From contig JAXLQV010000001.1 in assembly GCA_046331465.1 (NCBI GenBank), forward strand, positions 1,054,001 to 1,118,000: DNA of 64,000 nucleotides. Direction: 5' to 3'. The position numbers and the translations under genes were made by a program. Below, piece after piece: positions 1 to 8,838 of this stretch (the first letter of the stretch is position 1; every line of letters begins with the position of its first letter). Source of the stretch: UBA5066 sp046331465 (lineage in GTDB: Bacteria > Acidobacteriota > Thermoanaerobaculia > UBA5066). Under the pieces are notes generated by a model. It was not told the origin of the DNA and made no database searches. It saw only the letters and a program-made list of their open reading frames with translations.

Positions 1-1044
1 TGCACGGATAGGATCGATCTCGGAGAGGCTCACGGCGAAGTTCGCCCGGACGCCGGCGGGAAACGGATGTCCGGGCCCGAGGCTACGGTCTGCGAGATTG
101 AGCAGGTCCTCCCAGAGCGGTTCGGCGGGAAAGCCGAGAAGGCCCGTGGCGATCGCGAGATTCCCGAGTGTTTGCAGGGTGGCGGGGTGTTCACGTCCAA
201 TGGACTTCTCGCGAATTGCGAGGGCTCGCTCGAGCTCGTCTCGCGCCGTCTCGTAGTCGCCTGTCTCGACGTGGAGGTAGCCGAGGTTCGCGAACCCGAC
301 CGCGACGTCGGGGTGTTCCGGACCGAGGGAGCTCTGCTTGATCCGGAGCACTCTCGCGTAGGCCTCCTCAGCTTCGGCGAACTGGCCCCGGTCGGCCCAG
401 ATGTTGGCGAGGTCGTTGAGGGCCTCGGCGACGCGGGGGCTCTCCGGCCCCTCCGCGTCCTCGAAGAGCCGGAGCGACTCGGTGAAATGGCCTTCCGAGG
501 CGAGGGGATCGACTTCGCGCAGGATCGACCCGAGGTTCAGGTGGATTCTTGCGACGCGGTCGTCCTGGGCCCCATGCGCCGCCGTCGCAACGGCGAGCGC
601 CTGCTCAAACAGGCGGCGGGCGTCTTTGTGCCGGCCGAGCTCCCCGTAGACGATGGCGACGTGTGAGAGCGAGTCCGACAGCTCCGGGTCGGAGTCTCCG
701 AGCGCATTCTGCCGGATCGCGATCGCCTCCTCAGCGAGCTCCAGGGCGCCGGCATCCCTGGACTTCCCCCCGCGCCAGAGCGACTCGACGAGGAGATCGA
801 TCGCCCTCGCCGTCTCGAGCGACTCGCAGCCCTCGGCTCGTTCCACCGCGGCGAGGTGGACGCGAGCGGCTGACTCGGCTTCGGCGTATCGCCCGTCTCG
901 GATCAGCTGACGAATCGTTTCGGCCGCAACGGCTCCTTGCGGAAGCGGGACCACCATCTCCGCGCTCGCGCCACAAAGGGCGAGCACGGCGACCGAGAGG
1001 GCCACCGTCAGGGTCAGTCTCCGGATCGCGAGGCGAACTTTCAC
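1..1044 (-). CDS. Secreted tetratricopeptide-repeat protein (C-terminus beyond window)
   Basis: The frame runs off the left edge, so only the first 348 residues are visible. It starts at GTG 1044 with GGGAGGGA just upstream. The N-terminus is basic then hydrophobic (VKVRLAIRRLTLTVALSVAV) and looks like a signal peptide ending near residue 28. The rest is tandem TPR of the kinesin-light-chain type: phrases such as 'LGPEHPDVAVGFANLGYL' and 'IGREHPATLQTLGNLA' recur about every 42 residues. It begins 22 bases after the anti-sigma gene, in the same direction, so it is the third gene of a sigma / anti-sigma / TPR unit. TPR arrays bind proteins; the partner is unknown. Related proteins can continue into CHAT or other effector domains, which cannot be judged here. 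Confidence 0.8.
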   Translation of the reverse strand, partial: MKVRLAIRRLTLTVALSVAVLALCGASAEMVVPLPQGAVAAETIRQLIRDGRYAEAESAARVHLAAVERAEGCESLETARAIDLLVESLWRGGKSRDAGALELAEEAIAIRQNALGDSDPELSDSLSHVAIVYGELGRHKDARRLFEQALAVATAAHGAQDDRVARIHLNLGSILREVDPLASEGHFTESLRLFEDAEGPESPRVAEALNDLANIWADRGQFAEAEEAYARVLRIKQSSLGPEHPDVAVGFANLGYLHVETGDYETARDELERALAIREKSIGREHPATLQTLGNLAIATGLLGFPAEPLWEDLLNLADRSLGPGHPFPAGVRANFAVSLSEIDPIRA

Positions 1045-1066
1045 GGCGGCTCCCTCCCGTGCCGGC

Positions 1067-1837
1067 TCACGGCGCGACCCTTCCGAGCGCGTCGAGGCGC
1101 CCGAGCAGAAGGCGGGCCTCTGCTCTCCGCCGGCCGTCCTCTCGGGCGATCCGCAGGAGCTCGTTGCGGGCTCCCGGGGCATCACCCTTCGCGAGCCGGG
1201 CCTTTGCCAGGTAGAAGCGGGCTTCCTCGAGATACGGCGTGTCCCCGAGTGCGACAACGCGTTCGAGGCTCTCGGCGGCCTCGGCTGGATCGCCCGCGAG
1301 CAGGGCGCAGCCTCCGCGGTAGAAGGAGGCGCCGGGAGCGGACGGGTCGAGTTGCGACGCGTCCCGGAGGATCGGCAGCGCCGCCGCCCAGTCGCCCTTC
1401 TCGTACTTCTCCATCGCCTCCCGGAATCGACGCCCGGCCTCGTCCTCGCTCCCGCGCAGCCGGACCGGGGTCCACGCAGGCGGCTCGACGCGCGCGAGTT
1501 CCGCGAATCGCGAGGACGGGGTCGTCACCGCGTCGGGTTCGGGAGTCGGGGCCGGCCTCTCGCGTGAGAGGAGGAAGGTCCCGGCGACGCCGAGGGCGAG
1601 GACCGCCGCCGCGAGACCGAGCCACGGCAGGTGCCGAGCCATCGCGGCGGTCAGACTCACGGCTTTCCGGGAGCGGACCAGCTCCGTCCGGAGGGACCGG
1701 AGGTCCTCCAGGGCCGCGAAGCAGGAGTCGCAGGTGAAGTAGTGCTCCTCGAAGGCCGACGCCGCCGGCTCCTCCAACTCGCCCCGGAGGTAGCGCTCCA
1801 TCGCCTCGGTCTGCGGCATGTCCGGGCAGCGGTTCAC
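1067..1837 (-). CDS. Zinc-finger anti-sigma factor with periplasmic TPR domain
   Basis: A 256-residue membrane protein. Residues 32-39 carry the H-x3-C-x2-C motif (HYFTCDSC) typical of ZAS anti-sigma factors, which hold an ECF sigma factor inactive in the cytoplasm. One transmembrane helix follows (about residues 68-91, WLGLAAAVLALGVAGTFLL), then a proline-rich linker and two or three TPR-like repeats from about residue 135 that would lie outside the membrane. Its ATG overlaps the stop of the sigma gene by four bases (ATGA), so the pair is translationally coupled. The extracytoplasmic TPR may sense or bind the secreted TPR protein encoded next, but that is inference. Confidence 0.85.
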   Translation of the reverse strand: MNRCPDMPQTEAMERYLRGELEEPAASAFEEHYFTCDSCFAALEDLRSLRTELVRSRKAVSLTAAMARHLPWLGLAAAVLALGVAGTFLLSRERPAPTPEPDAVTTPSSRFAELARVEPPAWTPVRLRGSEDEAGRRFREAMEKYEKGDWAAALPILRDASQLDPSAPGASFYRGGCALLAGDPAEAAESLERVVALGDTPYLEEARFYLAKARLAKGDAPGARNELLRIAREDGRRRAEARLLLGRLDALGRVAP

Positions 1838-2487
1838 GACTCCCTCGTGAGAAGGTGTCGCCCCGGCTCCGGCCGTGACAGTCGGTCGAGGAGAGCGCGG
1901 GCCCGGCGGAGGGCGCGGGCCTTTCTCTGCCTTACCGCGTCGGGCCGGATTCCGAGTTTCTCTCCGGCTTCGGCCGGGCTGAGCCCGTCGACGAACGTCA
2001 TGAGGAGGACGAGTCGGTCCGGGGCCCCGAGCGCCCGCAAGACTCGCCGCACGAGGAATCGGCGCTCGGAGTCTTCCAGTTCGGCCTCGAGGTCGTTCGG
2101 TGCAGCGGGCTCCGCCTCGAGGCTCTCGTCCCGCGTCCTTGCGGTGCGCTGGTGCGCGAAGACGAGGTTCTTCGCCGTACCGCAGACGTAACCGGCGAGT
2201 GCGGCGGGGTCGTTCAGGCGGCCCTCGCGGACCGACTGAAGGACCGCGAGGATCGTCTCCTGGGCGACGTCGCGCGCCGTTTCGGGATCGCGCGTTCGCA
2301 CGAGGGCCAGGGTGAAAGCTCTCCGGTGGAACCGGAGCGCGAACTCCTCGTCGGCGGCACGATCGCCGAGGCGGATCCGCTCCGTCAGCCCCGCGAGATT
2401 CGCAGGCGCTTCTGGATCGCGCACGATCGGTCTCCGTTCGGGATTCCTCCGCGAAGCATACGCCCGGGCCGTCGGGATTGACGGCAT
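1834..2487 (-). CDS. ECF-family RNA polymerase sigma factor
   Basis: 217 residues from ATG 2487, which has GAGGGG seven bases upstream; longer in-frame starts would run antisense into the divergent gene at 2633 and lack conserved sequence. Region 2 is visible around residues 45-105 (RDPETARDVAQETILAVLQS, then a core-binding helix with CGTAKNLVFAHQR) and region 4 helix-turn-helix at the C-terminus (FVDGLSPAEAGEKLGIRPDA, followed by a basic recognition helix). This is the size and layout of an ECF sigma-70. It is followed by its anti-sigma and a TPR protein, so the unit probably responds to an envelope signal. The promoter it recognises, including whether it autoregulates, cannot be read from the sequence. 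Confidence 0.9.
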   Translation of the reverse strand: MPSIPTARAYASRRNPERRPIVRDPEAPANLAGLTERIRLGDRAADEEFALRFHRRAFTLALVRTRDPETARDVAQETILAVLQSVREGRLNDPAALAGYVCGTAKNLVFAHQRTARTRDESLEAEPAAPNDLEAELEDSERRFLVRRVLRALGAPDRLVLLMTFVDGLSPAEAGEKLGIRPDAVRQRKARALRRARALLDRLSRPEPGRHLLTRES

Positions 2488-2632
2488 TCGTCCCCTCGTC
2501 CTGTCACAGACCTGACGGTGCCGGCACCTTCCTGCAGAGAGCCGGAGCACGGGTCCACGGATCGGCGGGAAATCCCCTCTCCCTGTCGGGTCACGCCGCG
2601 AGGCCCGAGGCGATCGGTTCCGGGAGGTCCCC

Positions 2633-3688
2633 ATGTCGAAAATGGTCAGGGCGCTCCTCAACATCGGCCTCGCGCTGGGACTGCTCTTCGTGGCCCTCCA
2701 CGGGGAAGCCAAGCCGCCCGCCCCTCCGCCGACCACGCCGACCTGCCCGACGTGCCCGATCGTCTACGTCCAGACGACGACGAGCCAGAACCGCTCCGAT
2801 CTCATGCTCATGCAGGCGGATGGCTCCCAGAAGACGGTCCTTCTCTCGGGAGCTAAAGGCGTGCGGCACGGGAATCCCTCCTGGGCCCCCGACGGCGATT
2901 GGATCGCGTTCACGAGCAACCAGGGCGGGGTCCATCGCCTCTGGTTCGTCCGGCGGGACGGCGCTTATCCCACTCCCGTGCTGACCCCGTGCGGGAGTGC
3001 TTCCTCGCTCGCGTGGCGGCCCGTTCCGGCAGCGGCGACCGGGAAGCACTGGCTCGCCTACTCGGCGAACTGCGGGGCGTGGGACCTGTGGGCCGTCGAA
3101 GTGGACCTCGACACGGTCCCGCCCGAAGTTTCGTCCGGCCCGTTCTGCCTGACCTGCAACGAGTCGTCCGGTGCGTACGACTGGGGTGAACCGGCCTGGA
3201 CGGGAGACGGCACGCACCTCACCGCAGTCCGCGGCGAGAGCCCGTACGTGTACAGCTACGTGATGTTCGATTTCGACGCGAACACGTCAACGCTCGAGAA
3301 CGGAAGGACGATTGAATTGCCCGGTCTCGGAAATGCGTATGTGAATGGAGACTGGGCGCATTCCACGAACCGTCTGGCAGCCGCAGTCCACTCCTTCGAC
3401 CTCGGTACGGACGATCTCTGGTGGTTCGACTTCGACCGCGACGCGGGGACTATCACGGACTCCGGTTGTCTGACCGGGTTCGACGACGAGTTCGCATACG
3501 AGTCCGTGCAGTGGTCGCCGGGCGGCACGCAGCTCTTGTTCTGGGCCCGCTCGGTGGAGCTGGGGGGAGGTTACTTCGTCTCGCCGTTCACAGGCTTCGC
3601 TCGACCGGCGATGCCCATTCTGTCCAATACCCGCAACACGATGTTCGGGGGAGCTGACTGGAAGCCGAACCCGGATCCCGAACCGTGA
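2633..3688 (+). CDS. Exported WD40/TolB-like beta-propeller protein
   Basis: 351 residues starting at ATG 2633 behind GGGAGG. The N-terminus (MSKMVRALLNIGLALGLLFV) is a signal peptide or anchor; a proline/cysteine stretch (CPTCP) follows. The body carries PD40/TolB-type propeller blades, for example 'GNPSWAPDGDWIAFTSN' near residue 85 and 'SVQWSPGGTQLLFWARS' near residue 296, each with the D/G-x-x-I/L-x-F pattern. No catalytic residues are evident; such propellers bind ligands or act as scaffolds. It is divergent from the sigma factor across a 145-base gap (2488-2632) in which I see no clear promoter. GC content is lower than in the genes after 6.5 kb. Confidence 0.75.
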   Translation: MSKMVRALLNIGLALGLLFVALHGEAKPPAPPPTTPTCPTCPIVYVQTTTSQNRSDLMLMQADGSQKTVLLSGAKGVRHGNPSWAPDGDWIAFTSNQGGVHRLWFVRRDGAYPTPVLTPCGSASSLAWRPVPAAATGKHWLAYSANCGAWDLWAVEVDLDTVPPEVSSGPFCLTCNESSGAYDWGEPAWTGDGTHLTAVRGESPYVYSYVMFDFDANTSTLENGRTIELPGLGNAYVNGDWAHSTNRLAAAVHSFDLGTDDLWWFDFDRDAGTITDSGCLTGFDDEFAYESVQWSPGGTQLLFWARSVELGGGYFVSPFTGFARPAMPILSNTRNTMFGGADWKPNPDPEP

Positions 3689-3713
3689 AGATCGCGACGA
3701 CAGTCTTCCTCCA

Positions 3714-3742
3714 TTGACGAGAACATCCCCGGCTCGCAGACT
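3714..3742 (+). promoter_or_regulatory. Candidate promoter of the repeat protein gene at 3794
   Basis: TTGACG (3714-3719) and CAGACT (3737-3742) are separated by 17 bases and lie about 50 bases before the start codon. The -35 box matches five of six consensus bases but the -10 only three, so this is a weak call. Confidence 0.35.
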
Positions 3743-3793
3743 CGAGACGAAACAATTTCGCCGGAGTCCGGGACAGCCAACGAGGAGACCGCG

Positions 3794-6436
3794 ATGACTC
3801 ATCCGCTTTCCTTCGTGCGCATGAACCCGTTCCGAATCGCCGCAGCCCTGGCGATGGCGTGGGCGGCCGCGCTTGCGGCGCTGCCCGCGGCAGGCGAGGG
3901 CACGACGGCCGATCTCTTCGTCCCGATCGTCCTGTCGAGCGGCGGGGCGGCGGGCTCCTTCTACACGACGGAGCTGACGCTTGCGAATCGTGGGACGACA
4001 CCGGCAACGATCGAGGTGAAATACACGGCGGCGTTCGGCGGGGGGAGCGGGAGGTTCCGGGAGCCGCTCGAGCCAGGGGAGCAGAGGGTCATTCCGGACG
4101 CGATCGCTTTCCTCGTCGCGCGCGGGCTTCCTCTTCCGGCGACAGGCGACCGAGGGGGGACGCTGCGGCTCACCTTCTACGGGTTGTCGTCGCCGGATGC
4201 GGCGGCCGTCACAGCGCGGACGACGACGGCCACTTCGTCGCCTCAGCCGTTGGGAGCGGCCGGCCTCGCCTACCCGGGGTCAACGCCGCAGTCCGGCCTG
4301 AAGGCGAGCGCGACCCTCTACGGAATCCGCGCGAACGCACAGGACCGCTCCAACGTGGCGATCTACAACCCGACGATCGGAGATGTGACGGTTCGCGTCG
4401 TGGCCTTCGCGGGGGACGGCTCGGGAGCGTCCGTGGTCAAGGCAGACGCCCTCAAGGTCCCGGCCTACGGCTGGACGCAGTTCAGCGGCATCCTCGACGG
4501 CACGGGATTCGTGAACGGCTGGGTCACCGTCGAGAAGACGGCGGACTACGGAGCGTTCGGCGCGTACGGTGTCGTGAACTGCAACGGGACGAGCGATGGG
4601 TCGTACCTGACGCCGACGACACCGGACGCGACGGGAGACCGGGTCACGGTGCCGGTCCTCGTCGAGACGACGTCAGGCTTCCTGAGCGAGCTCGTGCTCT
4701 CCAACAGGGGAAGCACCGAGGCGACGCTCACGCTCGGTTACACGGAGAGCCTCTCTCCAGTGCTCGGGACGGGGGGAAGGATCGTCCTGAAGCTCGGGCC
4801 GCGCGAGCAGCTCGTCATTCCCGACGCGCTCGCGTACTTGCGAGGAAAGGGGCTCGAGATCGGGGCGAAGGGGGCAGCAAGCTACGCCGGGGCCCTGAGG
4901 GTCTCGGTCGAGGGCGCCGCCCTCTCCGACGTCTTCGCCGGGGCGCGGACGGCGTCGCTTTCCCCGGCGGCGGGGCAGTTCGGGCTCTTCACTCTAGGCG
5001 TCTACGAGGGACAGGAAGCATCGACGGAGGCCTGGCTCTACGGCCTCCGAGCGGACGCGACGAACAGGACGAATGTCGCCGTGCTGAACGCGGGGGCGGA
5101 CGGGACCGGCGCGGTGACGCTGGAGCTCCAGGCGTACGACGGCGACGCGGCAGGCCTGCCGCGCGGCGATCCGGAGCAGGTGACGCTCGATCCCGGGGCC
5201 TGGGCCCAGAAGTCCGGCTTCCTCGGGAGCAAGGGAGTCGCCAACGGCTGGGTCCGGGTGAAGCGGCTCGTCGGCTCGGCCCCGTGGATCTCGTACGCCG
5301 TCGTGAACGACGGGGCAGGGCCGGGAGAGAGGACCGGGGACGGTGCCTACGTCCCGATGGTCGTCACCCCTCCGCCGTCCCCGTGGGAAGTCTCGATCTT
5401 CAGCGACAGCACCGCCCCTCGTACGGTCAGCTATCCGTCCGTGACGTACGACCCCTCCGGCACGCCGACGATCAGCTACACGGCCTCTCTTCCAGAGTCT
5501 TTGACGAGCGAGACGCGAGTCGCCCGATGGGACCGTGTGACCTCCTCGTGGCAGATTTCGAGCCTCCCGGGAACGGACCCGTGGCACACGCCTTCGCTTG
5601 CGACCGACCCCGGAGACGGCAAACCGTCGGTCGTCTTCGGATCGGACGTCCTTCAGCTCGCCCACTGGACCGGCTCGTCCTGGAAAGTCGAGGCCGTCGA
5701 AACCGTGGGCAAGATCAACGACCACCCCTCTCTCGCCTACGGCCCCGACGGATACCCCTCGATCAGCTATCTCGCCAAAACGCCGACGACGGGGCTCCGG
5801 TTCGCGCGGTGGAACGGCTCGGGCTGGGTGACGCAGAGCGTCGACTCCGATCCCAGTGTCGACAGGTACTGCACCTTCAGCTCGCTTGCGTTCGACAGCC
5901 AGGGCAATCCGGCCATCGCGTACGGCGCCCGAAAGGGCACGGGCTCGGACGCCGACACCCTCAAGCTCGCGCGCTGGACGGGGTCGTCCTGGCGAATCGA
6001 GATCGTCGAGGGAGGCGTTCTCCACTACGGCGATCGCCCCTCGCTGGCTTTCGACGGGCAGTCGACGCCATTCATCGCGCACGGTCGCGGCGCGGAAGGT
6101 CCTCCTGGAATCCGGCTCGTCCGCTGGGACGGCCAGGGATGGACGGGGGAGCTCGTCAACGCGGATGGAGTCCTCGGAAGGCTCGTCTTCGACCGTTCCG
6201 GAACGCCGCTCGTCGGCTTCGTGTCGTGGGTCGATGCCTCCGCCTGGATGGCGCGGAGGGAGACGGGAGGCCGCTGGACCGCCGAGCTGGTGGAGGGCTC
6301 GCTGGGGTCTGCGGCGTCGCCGATGCTGGAGCTGGACCCCGAAGGGAAGCCCTCACTCGTCTACTCGAGGCAGGTGACGGGCGCGGACGGCATCACCGCC
6401 TACTCGATCGGCTTCGCGCGAAGGACCGGAGAGTAG
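3794..6436 (+). CDS. Large secreted protein: duplicated beta module plus propeller-like repeats
   Basis: 880 residues from ATG 3794 (GAGGAG upstream), with a signal peptide ending near residue 34. Residues about 38-275 and 285-515 are two diverged copies of one module: each opens with a 'LTLANRG'/'LVLSNRGS' strand, has an 'EQRVIPDAIAFL'/'EQLVIPDALAYL' motif, then 'LYGIRANAQDRSNVAIYN'/'LYGLRADATNRTNVAVLN', and closes with 'NGWVTV'/'NGWVRV'. From about residue 530 a second repeat begins: blades with 'PSLAYGPDGYPSISY', 'SLAFDSQGNPAIAYG' and 'ARWTGSSW', resembling a six- to eight-bladed propeller. No enzyme motif is seen. I do not recognise a named function; cell-surface binding or adhesion is a guess. 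It ends just before a strong hairpin. Confidence 0.75.
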   Translation: MTHPLSFVRMNPFRIAAALAMAWAAALAALPAAGEGTTADLFVPIVLSSGGAAGSFYTTELTLANRGTTPATIEVKYTAAFGGGSGRFREPLEPGEQRVIPDAIAFLVARGLPLPATGDRGGTLRLTFYGLSSPDAAAVTARTTTATSSPQPLGAAGLAYPGSTPQSGLKASATLYGIRANAQDRSNVAIYNPTIGDVTVRVVAFAGDGSGASVVKADALKVPAYGWTQFSGILDGTGFVNGWVTVEKTADYGAFGAYGVVNCNGTSDGSYLTPTTPDATGDRVTVPVLVETTSGFLSELVLSNRGSTEATLTLGYTESLSPVLGTGGRIVLKLGPREQLVIPDALAYLRGKGLEIGAKGAASYAGALRVSVEGAALSDVFAGARTASLSPAAGQFGLFTLGVYEGQEASTEAWLYGLRADATNRTNVAVLNAGADGTGAVTLELQAYDGDAAGLPRGDPEQVTLDPGAWAQKSGFLGSKGVANGWVRVKRLVGSAPWISYAVVNDGAGPGERTGDGAYVPMVVTPPPSPWEVSIFSDSTAPRTVSYPSVTYDPSGTPTISYTASLPESLTSETRVARWDRVTSSWQISSLPGTDPWHTPSLATDPGDGKPSVVFGSDVLQLAHWTGSSWKVEAVETVGKINDHPSLAYGPDGYPSISYLAKTPTTGLRFARWNGSGWVTQSVDSDPSVDRYCTFSSLAFDSQGNPAIAYGARKGTGSDADTLKLARWTGSSWRIEIVEGGVLHYGDRPSLAFDGQSTPFIAHGRGAEGPPGIRLVRWDGQGWTGELVNADGVLGRLVFDRSGTPLVGFVSWVDASAWMARRETGGRWTAELVEGSLGSAASPMLELDPEGKPSLVYSRQVTGADGITAYSIGFARRTGE

Positions 6437-6449
6437 ATTCCGGTCGAGT

Positions 6450-6479
6450 CGAAGGCCCCCGGGAGACCGGGGGCCTTCG
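6450..6479. terminator. Bidirectional terminator hairpin between converging genes
   Basis: A perfect 11-bp inverted repeat (6450-6460 with 6469-6479, eight-base loop) between the stop codons of the convergent genes ending at 6436 and 6509. There is no clear U-tract, as is common in GC-rich genomes. Confidence 0.75.
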
Positions 6480-6508
6480 TGTCTCGTGGCCAGCTTCTCC
6501 GCGCGCGC

Positions 6509-7582
6509 TCAGTACGCGAGGAGCGCCGCGGCTGGCAGCGGCCTCTCCTCGGCCTTCCTCCGCCCTCCCGGCCCCGTCCCCGGCACACGGCCGATCATCC
6601 GGATCCGGCTCTCGAGGCGGCAGCTGCACTCCTCGACGGTCTCCGAGCCGACGGCCTTTCCGGGGTAGATCTCGTAGAGCGCGCGGTAGGCGGGGGGCGT
6701 CAGGTTCGGCATGACGACGTTCGCCCCGCGGAGGAGGCCGAGCTCGCGGCCCCACGACGGGTCGAGCGTGGCGAGGGCCGTCGTCGACGGGATGTTCGCG
6801 TCGGGGCGGACGAGGCGGGTGAGGGCGACGACCTTCGTCGTCGTCTGCTCGTCGGCGGGAACCTGCTCGCCCTCGGGTGCGAGCGGGAAGAGCCCCTGGC
6901 CGAGCGGCGTCGCGGGGTGCGGGATGTACGGGCCGACGCCGATCATCTCGAGGTCGAGCTGGCGGAAGACGAGGATGTCGTTCGCGAGGCTCTCGAACGT
7001 CTGCCCCGGGATCCCGACGAGGACGCCGCTCCCCACCTCGTAGCCGAGGACGGCGAGGCGGCCGAGGAGCGCGAAGCGGTCGGGGCGCCCCGGGACGGCG
7101 GGGTGGATCGCTCCGTAGAGCGCCGGGTCGGAGGTCTCGAAGCGGAGGAGGTAGCGGTCGACGCCCGCCTCGCGCCAGGCGACGAGGTCCTCGTCGGGGC
7201 GCTCGCCGAGGCTGAGCGTGACGGCGAGGCCGGTCTCGCACTTGATCGCCCGGACCATCGAGGTAACGCCCTCGCGCGTCAGGCCGTAGTCCTCGCCCGA
7301 CTGGAGGACGACGGTGCCGTAGCCGAGCTCCTTCGCCTGCCGTGCGCACGCGAGGACCTCCTCCTCCGTCATCCGGTAGCGGGCGATATCCGTGTTCGTC
7401 GCGGCGATGCCGCAGTAGGCGCAGCGGCGGACGCAGTGGTTCGAGAGCTCGACGAGCCCGCGGAGGTGGACCTCGTCGCCGACGTGGTCGTGGCGGACGG
7501 CGTCCGCCCTCCGGTAGAGGCGGGAGAGGCGGGTCGGGTCGGTCTCCCGGAGCCAGGCGAGGATCTCGGCGCGTTCGATCAC
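6509..7582 (-). CDS. hydE: [FeFe]-hydrogenase maturase HydE (radical SAM)
   Basis: 357 residues from GTG 7582, which overlaps the hydF stop by four bases (GTGA). HydE is the radical S-adenosylmethionine enzyme that processes the iron-cysteine synthon made by HydG on the way to the 2Fe subcluster of the H-cluster. The radical SAM cluster motif C-x3-C-x2-C is at residues 50-57 (CVRRCAYC), followed by 'LQSGEDYGLTREGVTSMVRA' and 'GYEVGSGVLVGIPGQTFESL', both characteristic of HydE over BioB-like relatives. Length matches known HydE proteins (about 350). It is the last gene of hydG-aspA-hydF-hydE and ends close to a bidirectional terminator. No structural hydrogenase gene is in the window. Confidence 0.95.
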   Translation of the reverse strand: MIERAEILAWLRETDPTRLSRLYRRADAVRHDHVGDEVHLRGLVELSNHCVRRCAYCGIAATNTDIARYRMTEEEVLACARQAKELGYGTVVLQSGEDYGLTREGVTSMVRAIKCETGLAVTLSLGERPDEDLVAWREAGVDRYLLRFETSDPALYGAIHPAVPGRPDRFALLGRLAVLGYEVGSGVLVGIPGQTFESLANDILVFRQLDLEMIGVGPYIPHPATPLGQGLFPLAPEGEQVPADEQTTTKVVALTRLVRPDANIPSTTALATLDPSWGRELGLLRGANVVMPNLTPPAYRALYEIYPGKAVGSETVEECSCRLESRIRMIGRVPGTGPGGRRKAEERPLPAAALLAY

Positions 7583-8838
7583 GCGGGCACCTCCACGGGG
7601 AGCGTCGCCGCCCGGCGGGCCTCGCGGAAGGCCTCGAGGGCTGCGGGGAACGGGCCGAGCGCCCGCTCGAGGATCCCGAGCGAGTAGGCGATCGTCAGCC
7701 CGTAGTTCGTGATGGGGATCCCGGCCGCGCGGCAGCGGAGGATCCTCGAGAGCATCTCGCGGCGGTTGCCCATGCAGCTGCCGCAATGGACGACGAGGGA
7801 GTACGTCGAGAGGTCGTCGGGGAAGTCGTGTCCCTGGACGTGGACGACGTCGAGCGGGAGCCCCGTGTACTGGCGGAGCCAGCGCGGGATCTTCACCCGG
7901 CCGATGTCTTCGCCGATGGGGTGGTGCGCGCACGACTCCGCGACGAGCACGCGGTCGCCGGATCTCAGCCTCTCGATCCCGACCGTCCCGCGGACCATCT
8001 CGGTCAGGTCTCCCTGGAAGCGGGCGAAGAGGATCGAGAAGGAGGTGAGCGGGACGCCGGGGGGCGTGTCGGCGGCGACCTTGAGGAAGGCCTGCGAGTC
8101 GGTGACGACGAGCCTCGGCGGCGCGGAGAGGCGGGAGAGCGCCGTCCTCAGCTCGCGCTCCTTGACGACGAGCGAGAAGGCGTCGGCGTCGAGGAGGTCG
8201 CGGATCGTCTGGACCTGCGGGAGGATGAGGCGCCCCTTCGGCGCCTCCTTGTCGACGGGGACGACGAGGACGACGAGGTCCCCCTCGGAGACGAGGTCGC
8301 CGACGACGCGGCGCGCCTCGAGCGCCTCGGCGGGAACGGCCGCGAGGAGGGCCTGGCGCAGCGCGCCGATCCCGCGGCCCTCCGGGGCCGACGTCTCGAC
8401 GGCCGCGAAGCCGGCGGAGGCGAGCCGCGCGAGGAGCGTCGGTGCCGGCGGCGCGACGTCGGACTTGTTGAGGACGACGACGAGCGGGAGGGACTTTCCC
8501 GCGATCTCGGCCAGGAGCGCCTCCTCGAAGGCTCCCCACGTGCCCGCCTCGGCGACGAGGAGGGCGAGGTCCGTCCTCTCGAGGACCTTGCGCGTCTTCG
8601 CGATCCGGAGCTCGCCGAGGGCCCCTTCGTCGTCGACGCCCGCCGTGTCGATGAAGAGGACGGGCCCGAGCGGGAGGAGCTCCATCGGCTTCTCGACCGG
8701 GTCCGTCGTCGTCCCGGGCGTCGGGGAGACGATCGAGACCTCCTGCCGCGTGAGGGCGTTCAGGAGGCTCGACTTCCCGACGTTCCTCCGTCCAAAGAGG
8801 CCGACGTGGAGCCGCAGGCCCCGCGGGGCGGAGCTCAA
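7579..8838 (-). CDS. hydF: [FeFe]-hydrogenase maturation GTPase HydF
   Basis: 419 residues. HydF is the scaffold on which the 2Fe subcluster is assembled before transfer to apo-hydrogenase. The N-terminal GTPase domain has G1 GRRNVGKS (16-23), G3 DTAG (64-67) and G4 NKSD (124-127). The C-terminal cluster domain has C303-x-H305 and H351-C352-x2-C355, the CxH...HCxxC signature that binds its [4Fe-4S] cluster. The first ATG overlaps the aspA stop by four bases, and its own stop overlaps hydE, so translation of all four genes is probably coupled. Confidence 0.96.
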   Translation of the reverse strand: MSSAPRGLRLHVGLFGRRNVGKSSLLNALTRQEVSIVSPTPGTTTDPVEKPMELLPLGPVLFIDTAGVDDEGALGELRIAKTRKVLERTDLALLVAEAGTWGAFEEALLAEIAGKSLPLVVVLNKSDVAPPAPTLLARLASAGFAAVETSAPEGRGIGALRQALLAAVPAEALEARRVVGDLVSEGDLVVLVVPVDKEAPKGRLILPQVQTIRDLLDADAFSLVVKERELRTALSRLSAPPRLVVTDSQAFLKVAADTPPGVPLTSFSILFARFQGDLTEMVRGTVGIERLRSGDRVLVAESCAHHPIGEDIGRVKIPRWLRQYTGLPLDVVHVQGHDFPDDLSTYSLVVHCGSCMGNRREMLSRILRCRAAGIPITNYGLTIAYSLGILERALGPFPAALEAFREARRAATLPVEVPA

